A stretch of 64,000 bases of DNA from Sweltsa coloradensis. Its lineage: Eukaryota > Arthropoda > Insecta > Plecoptera > Chloroperlidae. The stretch covers positions 930,001-994,000 of the forward strand of contig JAMZAV010000297.1 in the NCBI GenBank assembly GCA_024449915.1, given 5' to 3'. Shown here one piece after another: positions 27,101-39,593 of the stretch (the stretch's first letter is position 1; every line of letters starts with the position of its first letter). Made by a program: the position numbers and the translations under genes. A model generated the notes under the pieces. It was not told the DNA's origin, ran no database searches, and saw nothing but the letters and a program-made list of their open reading frames with translations.

Positions 27101-27352
27101 TGCCGATCAAGAGGACGGTTTTTTTACACACGCAATTACCCACCCCACACACATCAACATTATGCACATTATCGACGGTCTCACTCACACAAACTGCACA
27201 AAAAATGTATTAAATTGTAATATTTGTTATTATTATTGGTAGTTTTGATTATTTACTCGTCAAAGTGTATTTTTCGATTGTATTCCTAAACGGTTTTCAT
27301 AATGTTAAAAAAAACTTTCATTAACCATCACTCTCCACAAAACAAACAAACA
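27101..27352. other. Non-coding, nothing identified
   Basis: AC-rich stretch followed by AT-rich sequence. Confidence 0.5.
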
Positions 27353-27482
27353 AACATAATAATAGTAGGCCTATTAAATTAATACTTGTATTATTTAATT
27401 TTTATTAATTTTTATCCAACATAATAATAGTAGGCCTATTAAATTATTACTTGTATTATTTAATTTTTATTAATTTTTGTCC
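27353..27482. repeat. Tandem duplication, 64-bp unit x2
   Basis: Two adjacent copies of an AT-rich unit containing AATAGTAGGCCTATTAAATT and TTATTTAATTTTTATTAATT, nearly identical. Confidence 0.85.
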
Positions 27483-28068
27483 TATTATGTATAGGAAAAT
27501 ATAATATACAACTACACATCAATGCACAAAAGATAATAATGTTTCCAATCCATTATTCTCAAAATAGTTGCAGAAACTTATGTATGCATGTAAAATAACT
27601 GAAATCTATTTGAAATAAATTGAACAAATTGTATTAATTTTCTGTGGTAAACATAATTTAATTAATGTGACATATCACTGAGTCCTCTGTAGGCCAACCC
27701 ACCACACAAGTTTGCCTACACACAGTGGGCCACTCATTAGTCATATAGCATTCCTTGCCGGATATCTACCTGAACAACGAGACGACTAACAACTGAGTCA
27801 GCTAGCGCTATGTCTTTGCGATGGAAATAGGCCTAGCCGGGGATTTATCGTTGGTGGCGCTTGGCTTATCAGATGGGCTGGCTACACTGTGTGCGAGTAT
27901 AGTACGCGCACGCTAACCCAACTTACTCATCTCTGTAGCAGTAAATTGTCACAAGAGGGGACAGGCCGGCACGAAGAAGCGCGTGCACGCATCTCATAAC
28001 GCTGGGCATGCGACAAAGACGCATATCATGTGATAGTGATAGATTATAATGGATTCAAAGACAACAGC
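27483..28068. other. Non-coding, nothing identified
   Basis: No feature supported. Confidence 0.5.
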
Positions 28069-28587
28069 TTATCCCTTTCTTGCCCGAACCTAGAAAAATT
28101 TTTAAAAAATGTTTGTTTTTTTTACTTAATTCATCAAACAAACATGTTCAAAGAGAAATTTTGTTCAAAACTTTTTTCTTTTTTTTAGTATTTTAGATTT
28201 TTTTGGAAAATTTTGGATTTTGAATATGTACCGCAATTTCCAACTTTTTTAAATTTTTTAAAAGATTTTAGTTCAAGAACAAGCATCTTTATTAATCAAA
28301 AAAAAATTGAAAATCGGATAAAAAATGGCAAATTTATAATTTTTTCAGATTTTTATATATTATTTTCAAAAATCCACTATTTTCAATTTTTTACGCAAAA
28401 AGAGTTTAAAAATTATGTACAAGGCGTAAATATTATCCTATGTGAACGTGCGATAGCTCTATGTGCTCAGGAGAAGTGGGACTCAAACGTCCCGTCAGGC
28501 TTATAGAGCTATGATCCTATCCATGTTAATGCTATACCAAAATAAAACTGAGGGACTTGTAAGTCCCGTCAGACGAGAAAGGTTTAA
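28069..28587. mobile_element. Possible decayed TTAA-type MITE
   Basis: The left end is TTAT then CCCTTTCTTGCCCGA. The right end, read in reverse, is TTAA then ACCTTTCTCGTCTGA. These resemble each other and the ends of the element at 934-1445. The left flank is TTAT rather than TTAA and the inverted ends have several mismatches, so this is a weak call. The interior is very AT-rich and its 97-codon frame is Lys/Phe/Ile-rich, probably chance. Confidence 0.3.
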
Positions 28588-30741
28588 ATTAACAGAACAA
28601 CAATATTACTAATGTATCCTCAAAATCGTACTTGGAAAATTTGCAACTAAAGGAACATCGGATTTTATATTCTACTTGGCAATAATTGACTTTATGTGTT
28701 TACTGTTTAAACTCTTTAGGGTTTTATTTCCTAAAACCTACCAACTTGAAGTGTTGCACTTTTCTGAGTAGTTTAGACTTAACTCAGAGATTGTACAATT
28801 TCTTGGTGTTCTGGGCGATTTTGTGGGATGAGAGCTGCTACAAATTATAATGTACTGTGCATATTGTGTACTCGACGTCGACAATACAGAGACGTGAAGG
28901 TAGAAGGCATTTATCAAAATGGATGCAATTGCAATTGCTTTAGTTGAATGCATGGTCTCGATAGCTTAGATTTACGACGAGCGAGTGTGGTCACATTCAA
29001 TGCAGAAACTATTGTAGTGACGTACTGACACGTTGTTGTACGTGCATCCTTACTATAAATTATACGTAAATATCGTAGACCACTGCTCGATCGAGCTACC
29101 CATGATGAAAATTTTAAAACTTACACAAAGTTCAGGGTAGAAACTTTTGTTGGCAAGGATGCACCTAGAGTTCGGATAGAGCTCACTGATGTGACTTACA
29201 AAAAAGTAGTCTTTTTATCTCATCTGAATTAATTCGCAAATCCAAATCTTCTTTTGTTCACTACACACCTACCTCCGGTAGAAGCGCTCGGATCACGATA
29301 CATCTCAACAGTCAACAAGTTTGTTGGCCAACACTTGACCGACTTTGTAGAGACTTAATTATGCACATACCCCTTGAAGTTTGTAATAGCATCAATTGTT
29401 TTACCCCCTCCGCCATCGCACGTCGCTCTACTGTATTAAACCCGTTTCCCCCCACTGTAAAACAAAACACATGAGGCAGCAGCGCACAAAAACACCTCCG
29501 GTCTGCCACAAGGGGGTGGGTAGCGGCCATGGGATGTGTCTCTCCGAGGGTTGTTTATGTCTAATTGCTCTTGCTGGCCGTGTCTGGCAGACAGTGGGCC
29601 TATCCTATGACATCTGCGGAGCGGCCACGCAACGCAGTGCAATGCGAGCGAGGTCCATGCGATAAATCTCGTGCAGTAAATAGGGTAGTTAGGAAGTTTA
29701 TTTATGGGCGGTTTGTTTATCTTTTGCCATCAAGGGAGACTTGCACGGGCTGAGAAGCTTCAGTAGTAAATCCAGAGGAGAACAGTGCGATAAACGGTGC
29801 ACAGCAGAACCCCACGCGATGCAGCAGAGACGTGCGTGGGTTCGGCGCTAGGGTGTGCTGCACTTACCTCGGTGATTGTGTGTTGGCAAGGGAAACATAA
29901 TTGTACTTTAAACTTAAGTTTATGGGGTATACATGCAAGTCATGAAAATAATCTTTAAGTAAACAACATATCATGAATGCTATGATTCAGCCGAATTTTG
30001 GTTATACATTTTTTTAAATAGGAATATATTTTCTCGGAAATTGAATTTAAAATAACAATTATGTTTTACCGTGATAATCTATGTGTAGGTGAATTGCTAG
30101 ACAAATCCACCCTCTTGAATCCCTGTTTCGTTTTGGTCAAGTAGGCTCTTCTCCTCCTGCTACAGTCTACCCGCTACACGGAGGGTCTACGCCTATCCTC
30201 TCGTATACTCGAAATACCACAACTCACGAGTTAATAGCTTCATGCCCTGCTAAACGTTTCCAATCCATCAATGCTGCGTCGGCTTGTCGTGTATGTACAC
30301 TGTTTGGTTAATATCTCATTAGCCCCTGAATATTTTCCACACCTCATCCCACACCACACCATGTTCAGCCTTCCAATGTTTCGATTCCTGGTCATGTTCT
30401 TTAATTAGTGTCCTTTCGGAAAATGACCGGTGTAACAAACATCTGTGTACTGTTTAGGTCCATATGGGCGCATCTATACGTAATGCTTAGAGGTGTACGA
30501 GAGGGGGGGGGCGGTTGTAAATCACCCCTGGCAAATTAATAAGTGAGCAGGGTTAGCAAACATTGCTGTGGACTACGGCAGTTAAATGTACACGAAATAG
30601 CCCTAAAAATAGCACGTGGGGGAGTTCACCGTGCACAAATCCAGCAACCTCACTGCATGTGTATTATTTAATCTGTCTGGTTACCCCTCCCTCCAATGTT
30701 GTCAAGTTTCTCGGATTGTACAATATCGCCCAATATATAAT
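28588..30741. other. Non-coding, one GC-richer patch
   Basis: Overlapping frames on both strands at 29312-29753 lie in a GC-richer patch and are not recognised. An 11-bp G-rich run sits near 30503. No gene is supported. Confidence 0.5.
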
Positions 30742-31530
30742 TGGATGAGCGAAGCCAAGACTTCAATTTCACTGATCCCCCCCAAAAAATAGCTCGGGTG
30801 TTTTTGTTTGTTTGTTTTTTTTTGTTTTTTTTTTGTCTTTTGTTCGCTCTCTACCGGGCAAACGGCATATGCGATCTTGATGAAAATTGGAGGGGACCTT
30901 CGAAATATCTGAACTTAGACTTGTTACGTTTTTAGGTACAATCGAAGAAGTATTTCTCATGAATATCGTACTTTTACGATTGTTTTCGATTTTTAATGCG
31001 ATATTTCCGTGATATTTGGCTCGCGACCGGGCACACGACTCCTCCGATCTTGATAAAACTTTATGGGAACGTTTGACATCATTAAAATTAGACATGTTAT
31101 GATTTTAGGGACATTTGAAGAAATATTTCTCATAGAAATCGTACTTTTACGATTTTTTTCCGATTTTTTCCGATATTTTCGTGATGTTTGGGCCAATTAT
31201 GACCAAACGGGTGGGGCTACAACGTTCATATTTTATATGGACATTAAGGTTATGGTGATGTAGTACCTTTTGAAAGAAAAAGTCGAAAAAGTAAACCAGA
31301 ATCCATAGAAATAAAAGTTTTAATATAAGTTTTTTGAGGTAAATAATAATAATTAACAAGTAACTATAGAAACATGACAACAATCACCTACAATGCGTAC
31401 AAAAAGCAAGTCTTTGGGCCTCCAGATATTTGATATTCTAACTAATTAACATAGCAATTTTAAATGGTTTTGCAATGGAACTTGAAAGTAAAGAGATCCC
31501 ACGCATACTAAACCTAAAAAAGCTCATCCA
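30742..31530. mobile_element. Non-autonomous element with TGGATGAGC terminal inverted repeats (copy A)
   Basis: TGGATGAGC at 30742-30750 and its reverse complement GCTCATCCA at 31522-31530 bound a 789-bp segment. Inside are diverged ~150-170-bp repeats with phrases such as TTTCTCAT followed by GAATATCGTACTTTTACGATT. A second copy with the same ends and the same internal style lies at 61436-62161. Just outside the right end both copies continue with CAACGCG, so the true boundary may be slightly further out. No transposase frame is present and I cannot assign a superfamily. Confidence 0.65.
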
Positions 31531-34500
31531 TCAACGCGACTAAAAAAAGCGTTTGCGAAGCTTACTAGTAATATGTATACACACATGGGTTGTGTGATTC
31601 GCATAACTAAAAATATTTCAAGACGTCAAGAGCTTCGTCGGATAAATAACTTGATTTTGTACAAAATGTAATCGAAAGTTATTTGCTGTTAAAAATTTCA
31701 ACCGTTTTACCAATTTTAAATGTAATTTAAAAAAAAAGAATGAAGATGCCGTTTTCGCTGATACAAAATTAAAGAACACTGAGTAATCGACAATGTTAAA
31801 AATAGACACATGTATAGCCGTGCGCTGTAAAACTTTAGAACTTGTAGTAACTCTTGATGGCATTTTAGGCAGCCATTGTGAAGTTTCTCAGAAAGTTCTC
31901 CACTTATTGGCTGGTTATCGGATATCTCCGTCGGAAATCCAAGTTATTTCGTAAGTCTTTCCAGCAAGACCCTGCGAATTAGGTCAGCGTAGAAGATAGG
32001 TGCTCCGAAGTCTATCTTTTAATTAGATAGATTGCTCTAAACGTAGCGGCAAAGGGTATATCCCAGCTAGAGCCAGACGTAGCCGATACGGCAGTGTATC
32101 TTGGGACGAAGAGCCTAGTCCTACTACATAACGTTAGGGGGAAGGGGGGTTGCTAGGAATTATCGCCGGACATCCTGTCTGTTTTATTGGCCCTACATGG
32201 TCTGACCGAGCTCTCTAGTCTCCCGAAAACTTCGGGGAAACGAATCGACGGTTAGCTCTTTTTGCTCAATTTCTCATGTAAGAAAGTAGAGCTTGAACGA
32301 AAATTCAGGAATTAGTGAGTGACCTAGCTGATGGAAAATGAGTTATTATTATAATTATTCTATGTGAACACATGTGACAAAACTTCAAGATAAGTATGCT
32401 TGGTCGTCACACGTCACACGAAATATTGTTTGATCAAAACGAGATGGTCTTTGGTTTTGTTTGAAAGCGCACTAAATCCACATTTTGGTATAGAAGCTTT
32501 AATTTAAACATTGAAGTCACACAATAGGGTTACTTCTCGAACCTTGATTCTAATCGGGAACCGGAAGTATTGGTATGGCCACATGACTACCAAAGTATTA
32601 ATTGATTGATAGGACCACCTTGCAAAATATACTCTGCCAGATGGTTAATTCTATATAAAATGGAATACAGATTGGTATTTATTACCTTCAAATCAGCTCC
32701 CAATTGTCCATGGATACAAATTTAGCATAATTCCCTACAAATCTAAAAATAGACAATTTTTTTCTGTTGAATGCGCAGTTAGTGAACCTATTGATACCCA
32801 GACGAGAATTGAATTCTAGTTCCCTACTCGTTGTCATCATTGCCCCTTGTTTACGGGGTGCTTATTTCGCCTACAAGGGGAGACCCTCCTGGGACATAAT
32901 CGCATGCAGATTGGTGCATAAATCATGCCCGCGAAAACTTTCCTATAATACGAATGGCTTGAACTTAATTAGACCGTCACAGTTTGATTGTCTGGCGTGC
33001 ATGCAGCCAAGTGCACTCGGCCTAACGATGACGGACGATTTGGACCAGTTCTCTCGTTGACTCTTCTAATTCCTCTAGCTCGCGTGATCGATGGGGTGTT
33101 GTGTCGTTAAGTATGATTAATACCGGGCCAAGTCCCGACAGAATAGCGCGATAATTATTACCCGACATAACACCGCAACAGAGAAGAAATCGGGGCTCGA
33201 GTTTGTGATTTCGTTTCCAGGAGATCATTTTGCTTTATCAGACATTGACAAGTGACTTTACTTCGTACTTCGCACGACCCTGAAATTAGTGAAGTTTTGT
33301 CATTTTATTATTTTTATTATTTCTGTTTTATTATTTTATTTTCTACTTTTCCACATTACCTAATGATAATGATAAAAGTCATGTATGTGGTCATCGCCAA
33401 ACAACCAAGCAAAGCTCCACAATTACATTGCTAAGTGTCGCTAGTTAAGTCAAGGGCAATAAAACACGGCATTAATGCAATTACTTGCTATCAAGTCGTA
33501 TAGAGATAAAGTTCCATTACATCTCTACCTTCGTGATCTACATAAGAAATCACGGCTAGTTTACATCCATAAAAACCTAATCCAACCACAAACCTGCAGT
33601 TACCAGGGTAAATTACAGCTTTTAACACCCTTCCCGGTTGTCAATGATAAACGTACGATTCAGGTGGTTGAAATAAAGCTGGCACACAACGATTAAATAA
33701 ATGTATGAAGAAACAAACGTTTTTATATACCTAACAAGTGGGCCCAATTGCCGCATAATTTAGTATAAATGACCATAAGTAGCCAATAATGTCCGTGGTT
33801 TGTGTTTCTTTTACATATTTCATATGTAAACATTACACAACCTTAATGCGATGATAATAGTCTTCCAAAATAATTAAATAAGTGACCCGTTCTCATTTGC
33901 TATTGATTAAGAATGGTAGCGATTCAACTAATAGTTAGGCCCAGCCTCACTCGCCTCACCCGGCAAACCGCCGCTATAGATCTAGAACCCGAACACGGAA
34001 CGGGAAATTAAAGGTACATTGGCAGAAAACAAAACGTTTTAATTCCGTTTCGCAGTGTCACTCTGGATTTTCTCGCATATTTACGACAGTATTTTTGAGT
34101 CTTGTGTCACCACAACATTCCTCATCGGACTCTACCTGCCAAGAAAGTAGTGCGCATAGTTGCCAAATCGTCCTGAAAGCGTGCCTCGTCTACCTACAGT
34201 TCCGTACAGGTGGCGTCGGGTGTTAACAACGCGGAAAATTAATGTTACTTACGAAACATATTTGATAGTAACGAAAGTGTCGTGTGGGACATCGCGCTAT
34301 TTCATTGCGTTTTTAGGGCGTCTACACAAAATTATCGTGTACTTATGTGTAATTTAGTCAAGGAAACTACAGAACTTAAAAACAAACATCCCAAACGATA
34401 AATTAAACAAAGTCTCTTCAGCTTTCAGTAATCATAAATGCACACACTCACCAGTATTGTAAACAAATTCGGCTAAATCTTATGTTTTTAAATTTTAACT

Positions 34501-35290
34501 ATACCATGTGAATCTGCTACAATCGAACGAGATCTGATGAGTTTTTGTTGACAAATTGTATTGTACATTCTGGAGGACCAAAATTTTCGAATACCGCAAC
34601 ACGCACATTTTGTATTGTTCTCCGTTCCCATAAAGACGTAACATTCACCACTCCGCGGTTTTGGCTTTCTCATGTTCATAAGCATCTTTTCAATAGTTAA
34701 TCACACATAAATTGTTTTAATCGCATTTTTTGAAAATGTTATTTAACGTAAAGCCCAAATCAGCTGTGTTGACATGCTTATTGTGTATGGCCCAACTGGC
34801 TTCACGCGTTCAAAACATCATAGCTCAGGGGTGCAATTCAGTCACGGGTGAACGTGTTTTTCGAGTAATTAAAGCCACGAGGCGTTCAACATTGCAACAG
34901 TGTAGTCCGGTACCCATGTCGCTATTGTTTGCAATGCTTTCCGTTTGATCCTCGGTCCTCGCATAAGACCTGTCAGTCTTCTCCCGGCCTCAGGCGAACC
35001 AATATCCTGACCAGACACGGCAGCCAACACAATAAACACTATCACACCGAACAAACATTTATCTAATGTCATCTCTTTACATTGACGTACACAGAGGTTG
35101 TTGGGAACATGCGCTTAATATACGTACGGGTATTATCATTGTTTCAAACCTAAACAACCCGTCTTTGTCAAGTGTGTTGGGGATTGTGTTCGATTTCTTT
35201 TCTGCAGAGGGGTTGGGAATATGGATATTATTGTTATAATCTAATAAGCACGAGTATTGGACTACACAAAATAAGAGCGACATAAAGAGA
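31531..35290. other. Non-coding, nothing identified
   Basis: About 3.8 kb of AT-rich sequence. Short frames only, none recognised. Confidence 0.5.
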
Positions 35291-35308
35291 GGGGGGGGGG
35301 GGGGGGGG
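35291..35308. repeat. Poly-G run (18 G)
   Basis: Uninterrupted run of 18 G. Confidence 0.85.
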
Positions 35309-38300
35309 TGACGACGACATAAAAATAAAATAATAGCTTTCATTTGGTCTGCCCTTGGTGGAGGCGCCGGGTTCTGGAGTCCTCCCCATTTGAATGTGGC
35401 TTGCCTCTCCCCCTCACCATCGAGGTAATCAAAAACGTTATGTATATTATCTTTGAAATGGAAACAACAAAAACTGCGTATCTATCGGGGTGGTCAAGAT
35501 GGGTTTTTACTTTTTATCGTTAGGCATACACGCCGAGATTTGGGATGTGTGTATAGTATAGGGGAGCTTCTCGTATGTGATGAAAATCTTGTTTTGCTCG
35601 CTAAACTAACCTTTGCATTTTGCTTTGGTTTCAGGTGAGTCCAGTGATTTGTCTGGAAGTCGACGTTTCGGCGCCTTCAACAATCGTGAGTCCTTTCTCA
35701 TTTGTAGAGTGTACAAGCTGTACAGGTTGCAGATAGAAAAGCAATAAATCATAAACTTACGGACAGTAAAGATGACTTTAAGCTCACACAACTAATTAAT
35801 CAAAGAATTGGAATATATTAGTGAAAGTCTGAGCTGAGGTGAAATCTGTCGAGTAGAATTTAATTTTAAACGTGACACGTCTTGAAGGAGGGGGAGGGGG
35901 GGGGCAAACCCTCCATATTTTATCGATTGCGTGTCCATAATATTGCTAATGAGAAGGCTTCTCTTCTGCTGAAATAGCACAGAAAAGCACGTACCTCACA
36001 TTATTCTGATCGACGAAGACTAAAGACAGGTTCACATTCGCTAAATTGCTGCCACAAAGGTAAAATCATGGCATGTGGGTGATGGAATAATTTCCGCGGT
36101 AGCCATTTTGTTTTTTATTCCCGTAATCATGGCAAACATTCACAGCGTGCAGTAACGATGGCTGAGGGTTGGGCTATACTTCCCTACTGGTATCAAGTTG
36201 TTTCGTTTGTATGCTCGCGTAGAGCGAAGGTCTGGGTTCGAATCCCAAGGAGGTGGGGTTTCTGTGACGTCATCCTGTTCATCTTGTTCCTCATTGACCT
36301 GAAATTGTTGTTCGAATCGTCATGAGCCTATTTATAAACTTTTGTAAAATAAATATGTGAAATATTGCTAAAACTTGATCGCACTCGCTTGCAATACATT
36401 AGTAATAATTGAATAGGACAGGAAGGCTAATGCTAGACACGTGTGTCCATCTGTAGCCTATTACCGGGATCCAGAGTTACAGATTCAGTTACAATATCCA
36501 AATTCATATCGTAAACATCCTTTATGACTGACTATACCCTTCGGAAAAGAGTTATTTTCAGTCAGTCGATGTTCGCAGAATTGAACCCAAAAACTCCGAA
36601 ATCAAAAATCACGCTTGCTACCTCGGTGCCCCTTTTGTCATATTTTGATCTTTAAAATGTGTGCCTTGAATGCGATTTTTCGACAGCAAATACACCATTT
36701 CCAAAAAATGGAAACCTTCATCTATTCCCCTAAGGTCAAATCACCATGTTTGAATTTACATTATCTAAGGGTTCAGGCAAAGCATAGGCCTAAGTATGTC
36801 CCTATCTCCCACACGCCTATTGCAAGGAATGCTACTTTAGCTCCAGCACTGAATACCCGTCAAGTAATACCATCATTGTAACATTTCTATATAATTTACA
36901 ACCATAAACTTTGCGAGCACAACCAGGTTAATTAACGCAATACATTATCAACATTCTACTTTTTCTAGCGTTCAAAATGTAGTCGAGTGCCCTTGTTTAA
37001 AAGCTGGCATCCGGGTTTATAATTGTTTATAACGACTTTGTATAGTCTACGATCTGGATGAGCCACGAAATATGAATCATTGTGTTCTATTTTGATAAAA
37101 GCTAGACTAAAAAATCCTCCCGGAAACATTCAATCTTGAAATAGCTTCTGACTTAAACTCCCCAAGGCTAAATGTACACATAAAATATTTTGTCAATTCC
37201 AATGTAAATAATTCGTTATCGTTATTAGCTTGTATGAGCTTGTATGAGTATTTGCAAAACTCACAAAGAAAAGAAAAAAAAAAAAATGTGTTAACGTGAA
37301 CCACTCAGTATTTGGACCGTCGACTATTATTTTCTTTGGTCATTCGATGTGTTTTTTTATTGAATTATTTGTTAATATTTTAGCATGATAATAATTCGAA
37401 TACTAAATTCTATACAAAACGATAAATTGCATTTTTAGAATGCCTACCTGATAATTCACGAATTCAGTTATTATTTTAATTTAATATTTAATATTTTAAT
37501 TTAATTATATAGAATAACAATCATAATTAAAAATTGGTACGGCAGTAATTTATGAAAGTAACTGGAATAGATTGAGTTTTAGTATTGTGAATCCCTCATG
37601 TTGGTACTATGTTTATTCTAGTGTAGATCCCACTGTCAAGGTAAGGTGGTGTAGAGTGTAGATGTGCTTATAGGGCGGTATATATTAAATTGTTCAAGTT
37701 GGCGTTGGAATGGAGGTGACTTCTGTTTCGTGGCGGCGCGTATATAACAACTTAACTTAAGGAGTGATGTTCGTTAAGCCATGTTAACGGCGATGTAGGA
37801 CTTTTAACTTAGTGATTCATGTCACACATTAATTAACTTAAATTCTCACGCAGCGGCAGCGCAACCAAGCGATAAAACTTTGAACCGTCCTCTATTATCA
37901 TCTGTCTCGCGTACATTCCGCTACAAAACTCGCAAACCCGCCCGCGAGTAATACAACAGAACTGATCTTTGCGGATACAAGTATCGGAAATTCGGGGCAT
38001 TATAAAATGTCATCCTTCGGAAGTCCGGAAAGTGGGAGAGTTTCCAATTTAAAAAGCGAGACCTAAAAATAAAAAGTGAGATATTTTGTAATAGGTGCAT
38101 AGTGTTGACTAGATCAAAGCGCTACGTCAATGGAATTAGACTGCCGAACTCGGTTAACTTTTTTTACAATGTTAAATGCCCATGAAAAATGCAGTTGATC
38201 GTTAAATCCAGCTAATTTCACATACATGCAGTCTGGGTCGCTATTTGACCTTTAATTTTCAAAAAAATCTGCATTTTCGGGAGGTTGTTCAGAAAGAATG

Positions 38301-39169
38301 ATCTTTGACATTTCAAATAATTGTCTCTTACATTAAAAAAAAAAGTTGACTGTTAGAAGGCATATTTACCGTCAGTTAATAAGAAAAGTGAGCAATATTT
38401 GTAAAATGTGATTTGATTCCGCATATAACACATTCTTACATGACATCTTGGTGCAAACCACAACCCGATAGGACAAACGATAGAGCTTCCAAGTGATCCA
38501 GACTTTACCTCTGCGTTCTGCGTAAAAACCTGGCCATACAGTCCTAAATGACTTTTTTTAAATTTTCATTTAGAGTTTCAATGTGTTGTTAATGTTTCCT
38601 CTAATTGTTTCAATATTAAATTAATCTATCATAGTATTATTGTTTTAACATGGTTCTAACGAGTTAGCAAGACTGTATAGAGATGTGGACTCGCAAACTA
38701 GGGACACCAAACAATGGCGGTTTAATCCCAAAGTACCCTCAAACCTCGTTGCTCAGCTGGCTATTTATGGGGAGGGATCGAACATAACCTTTGAACGTGC
38801 ACGCGCCTCTCAGTACCAGCACTTGAACGGGGTTCAACCCTAGGCATAGAAACTAGCCGAGTTTATTCTTAGAGTTTCCCTTCTGTTGCTTCGATATCAA
38901 CAACAAGTATAACTTCAGTAGGCCTCTGTTCAAGAACTTTCACTACCAATTTCTCCATTAATGGCGTCTTACAATCTCGACACGTGCGATGTAAAATCAC
39001 CAAAGTTTGAAATTTCAACTTTTACAGAGTGTTCTGTACTCTTAAAATAAAACGAAGATTACAACAATAGTTTACGTCTATCTCCATGGGATATAGATTA
39101 CTACAACTTTTTCACTCCCAATAATTCTTCTTACCAATTCACGTTTCTGTCCATGTCAAAGAAACACCT
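35309..39169. other. Non-coding; one tRNA-3'-end-like word and one possible box B
   Basis: TTGGTGGAGGCGCCGGGT at 35355-35372 is a variant of the word in the 59-bp array. At 36235-36245 there is GGTTCGAATCC, a perfect tRNA box B, but the only box A-like sequence (near 36159) is about 75 bp upstream and no cloverleaf is evident, so at most it is a SINE or tRNA relic. A 13-base A run sits near 37274. Nothing else is supported. Confidence 0.4.
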
Positions 39170-39593
39170 ATTATCCCCAGGGTGCGAATTGACGGGGGGG
39201 ATGGGGGGGATTTCCCCCTCTGGTAATTTCATCCCTGGCTCTGTTTTACTGAAAGGTATCCCTGCCGGGGATGGCTAAATCCCCACCTCTGGATTCCCAT
39301 CTCATCTCATATCATATCAAGTGACTTTATCTCGTAATGTTAATAAATAATGCGTCAATTTACACATATTCCTTTCAAAATAATACCTCAGATCGCTTCT
39401 AAGGCCATCTTGAGAGCAATAATACCCCCAAATATTTTCCTCAGATCGCTTCTAAGGCCATCTCAAGGGCAATAATACCCCAAAAAAATTTCGCCTCCGG
39501 CGGCTGGGGCTTTGCCCCAGACCCCGGTTTGTCAACGAAAATACTATTTTAAGCCATCCCTGCAAAGTCGTTAATTCGCACCCTGATTATCCC
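39170..39593. mobile_element. hAT-type MITE with 8-bp target-site duplication
   Basis: The element runs from 39178 to 39585 (408 bp). It starts CAGGGTGCGAATTGACG and ends CGTTAATTCGCACCCTG, near-perfect 17-bp inverted repeats. It is flanked by an exact 8-bp duplication ATTATCCC at 39170-39177 and 39586-39593. CAG/CTG ends with an 8-bp duplication are diagnostic of hAT-superfamily insertions. Inside, a 54-bp unit containing CAGATCGCTTCTAAGGCCAT is repeated twice. No transposase is encoded, so the element moved in trans. The intact duplication suggests a fairly recent insertion. Confidence 0.88.

Noticed and set aside
36159..36250. Possible tRNA gene with a perfect GGTTCGAATCC box B
   Set aside because: The only box A-like sequence is too far upstream and no acceptor or anticodon stems could be drawn.
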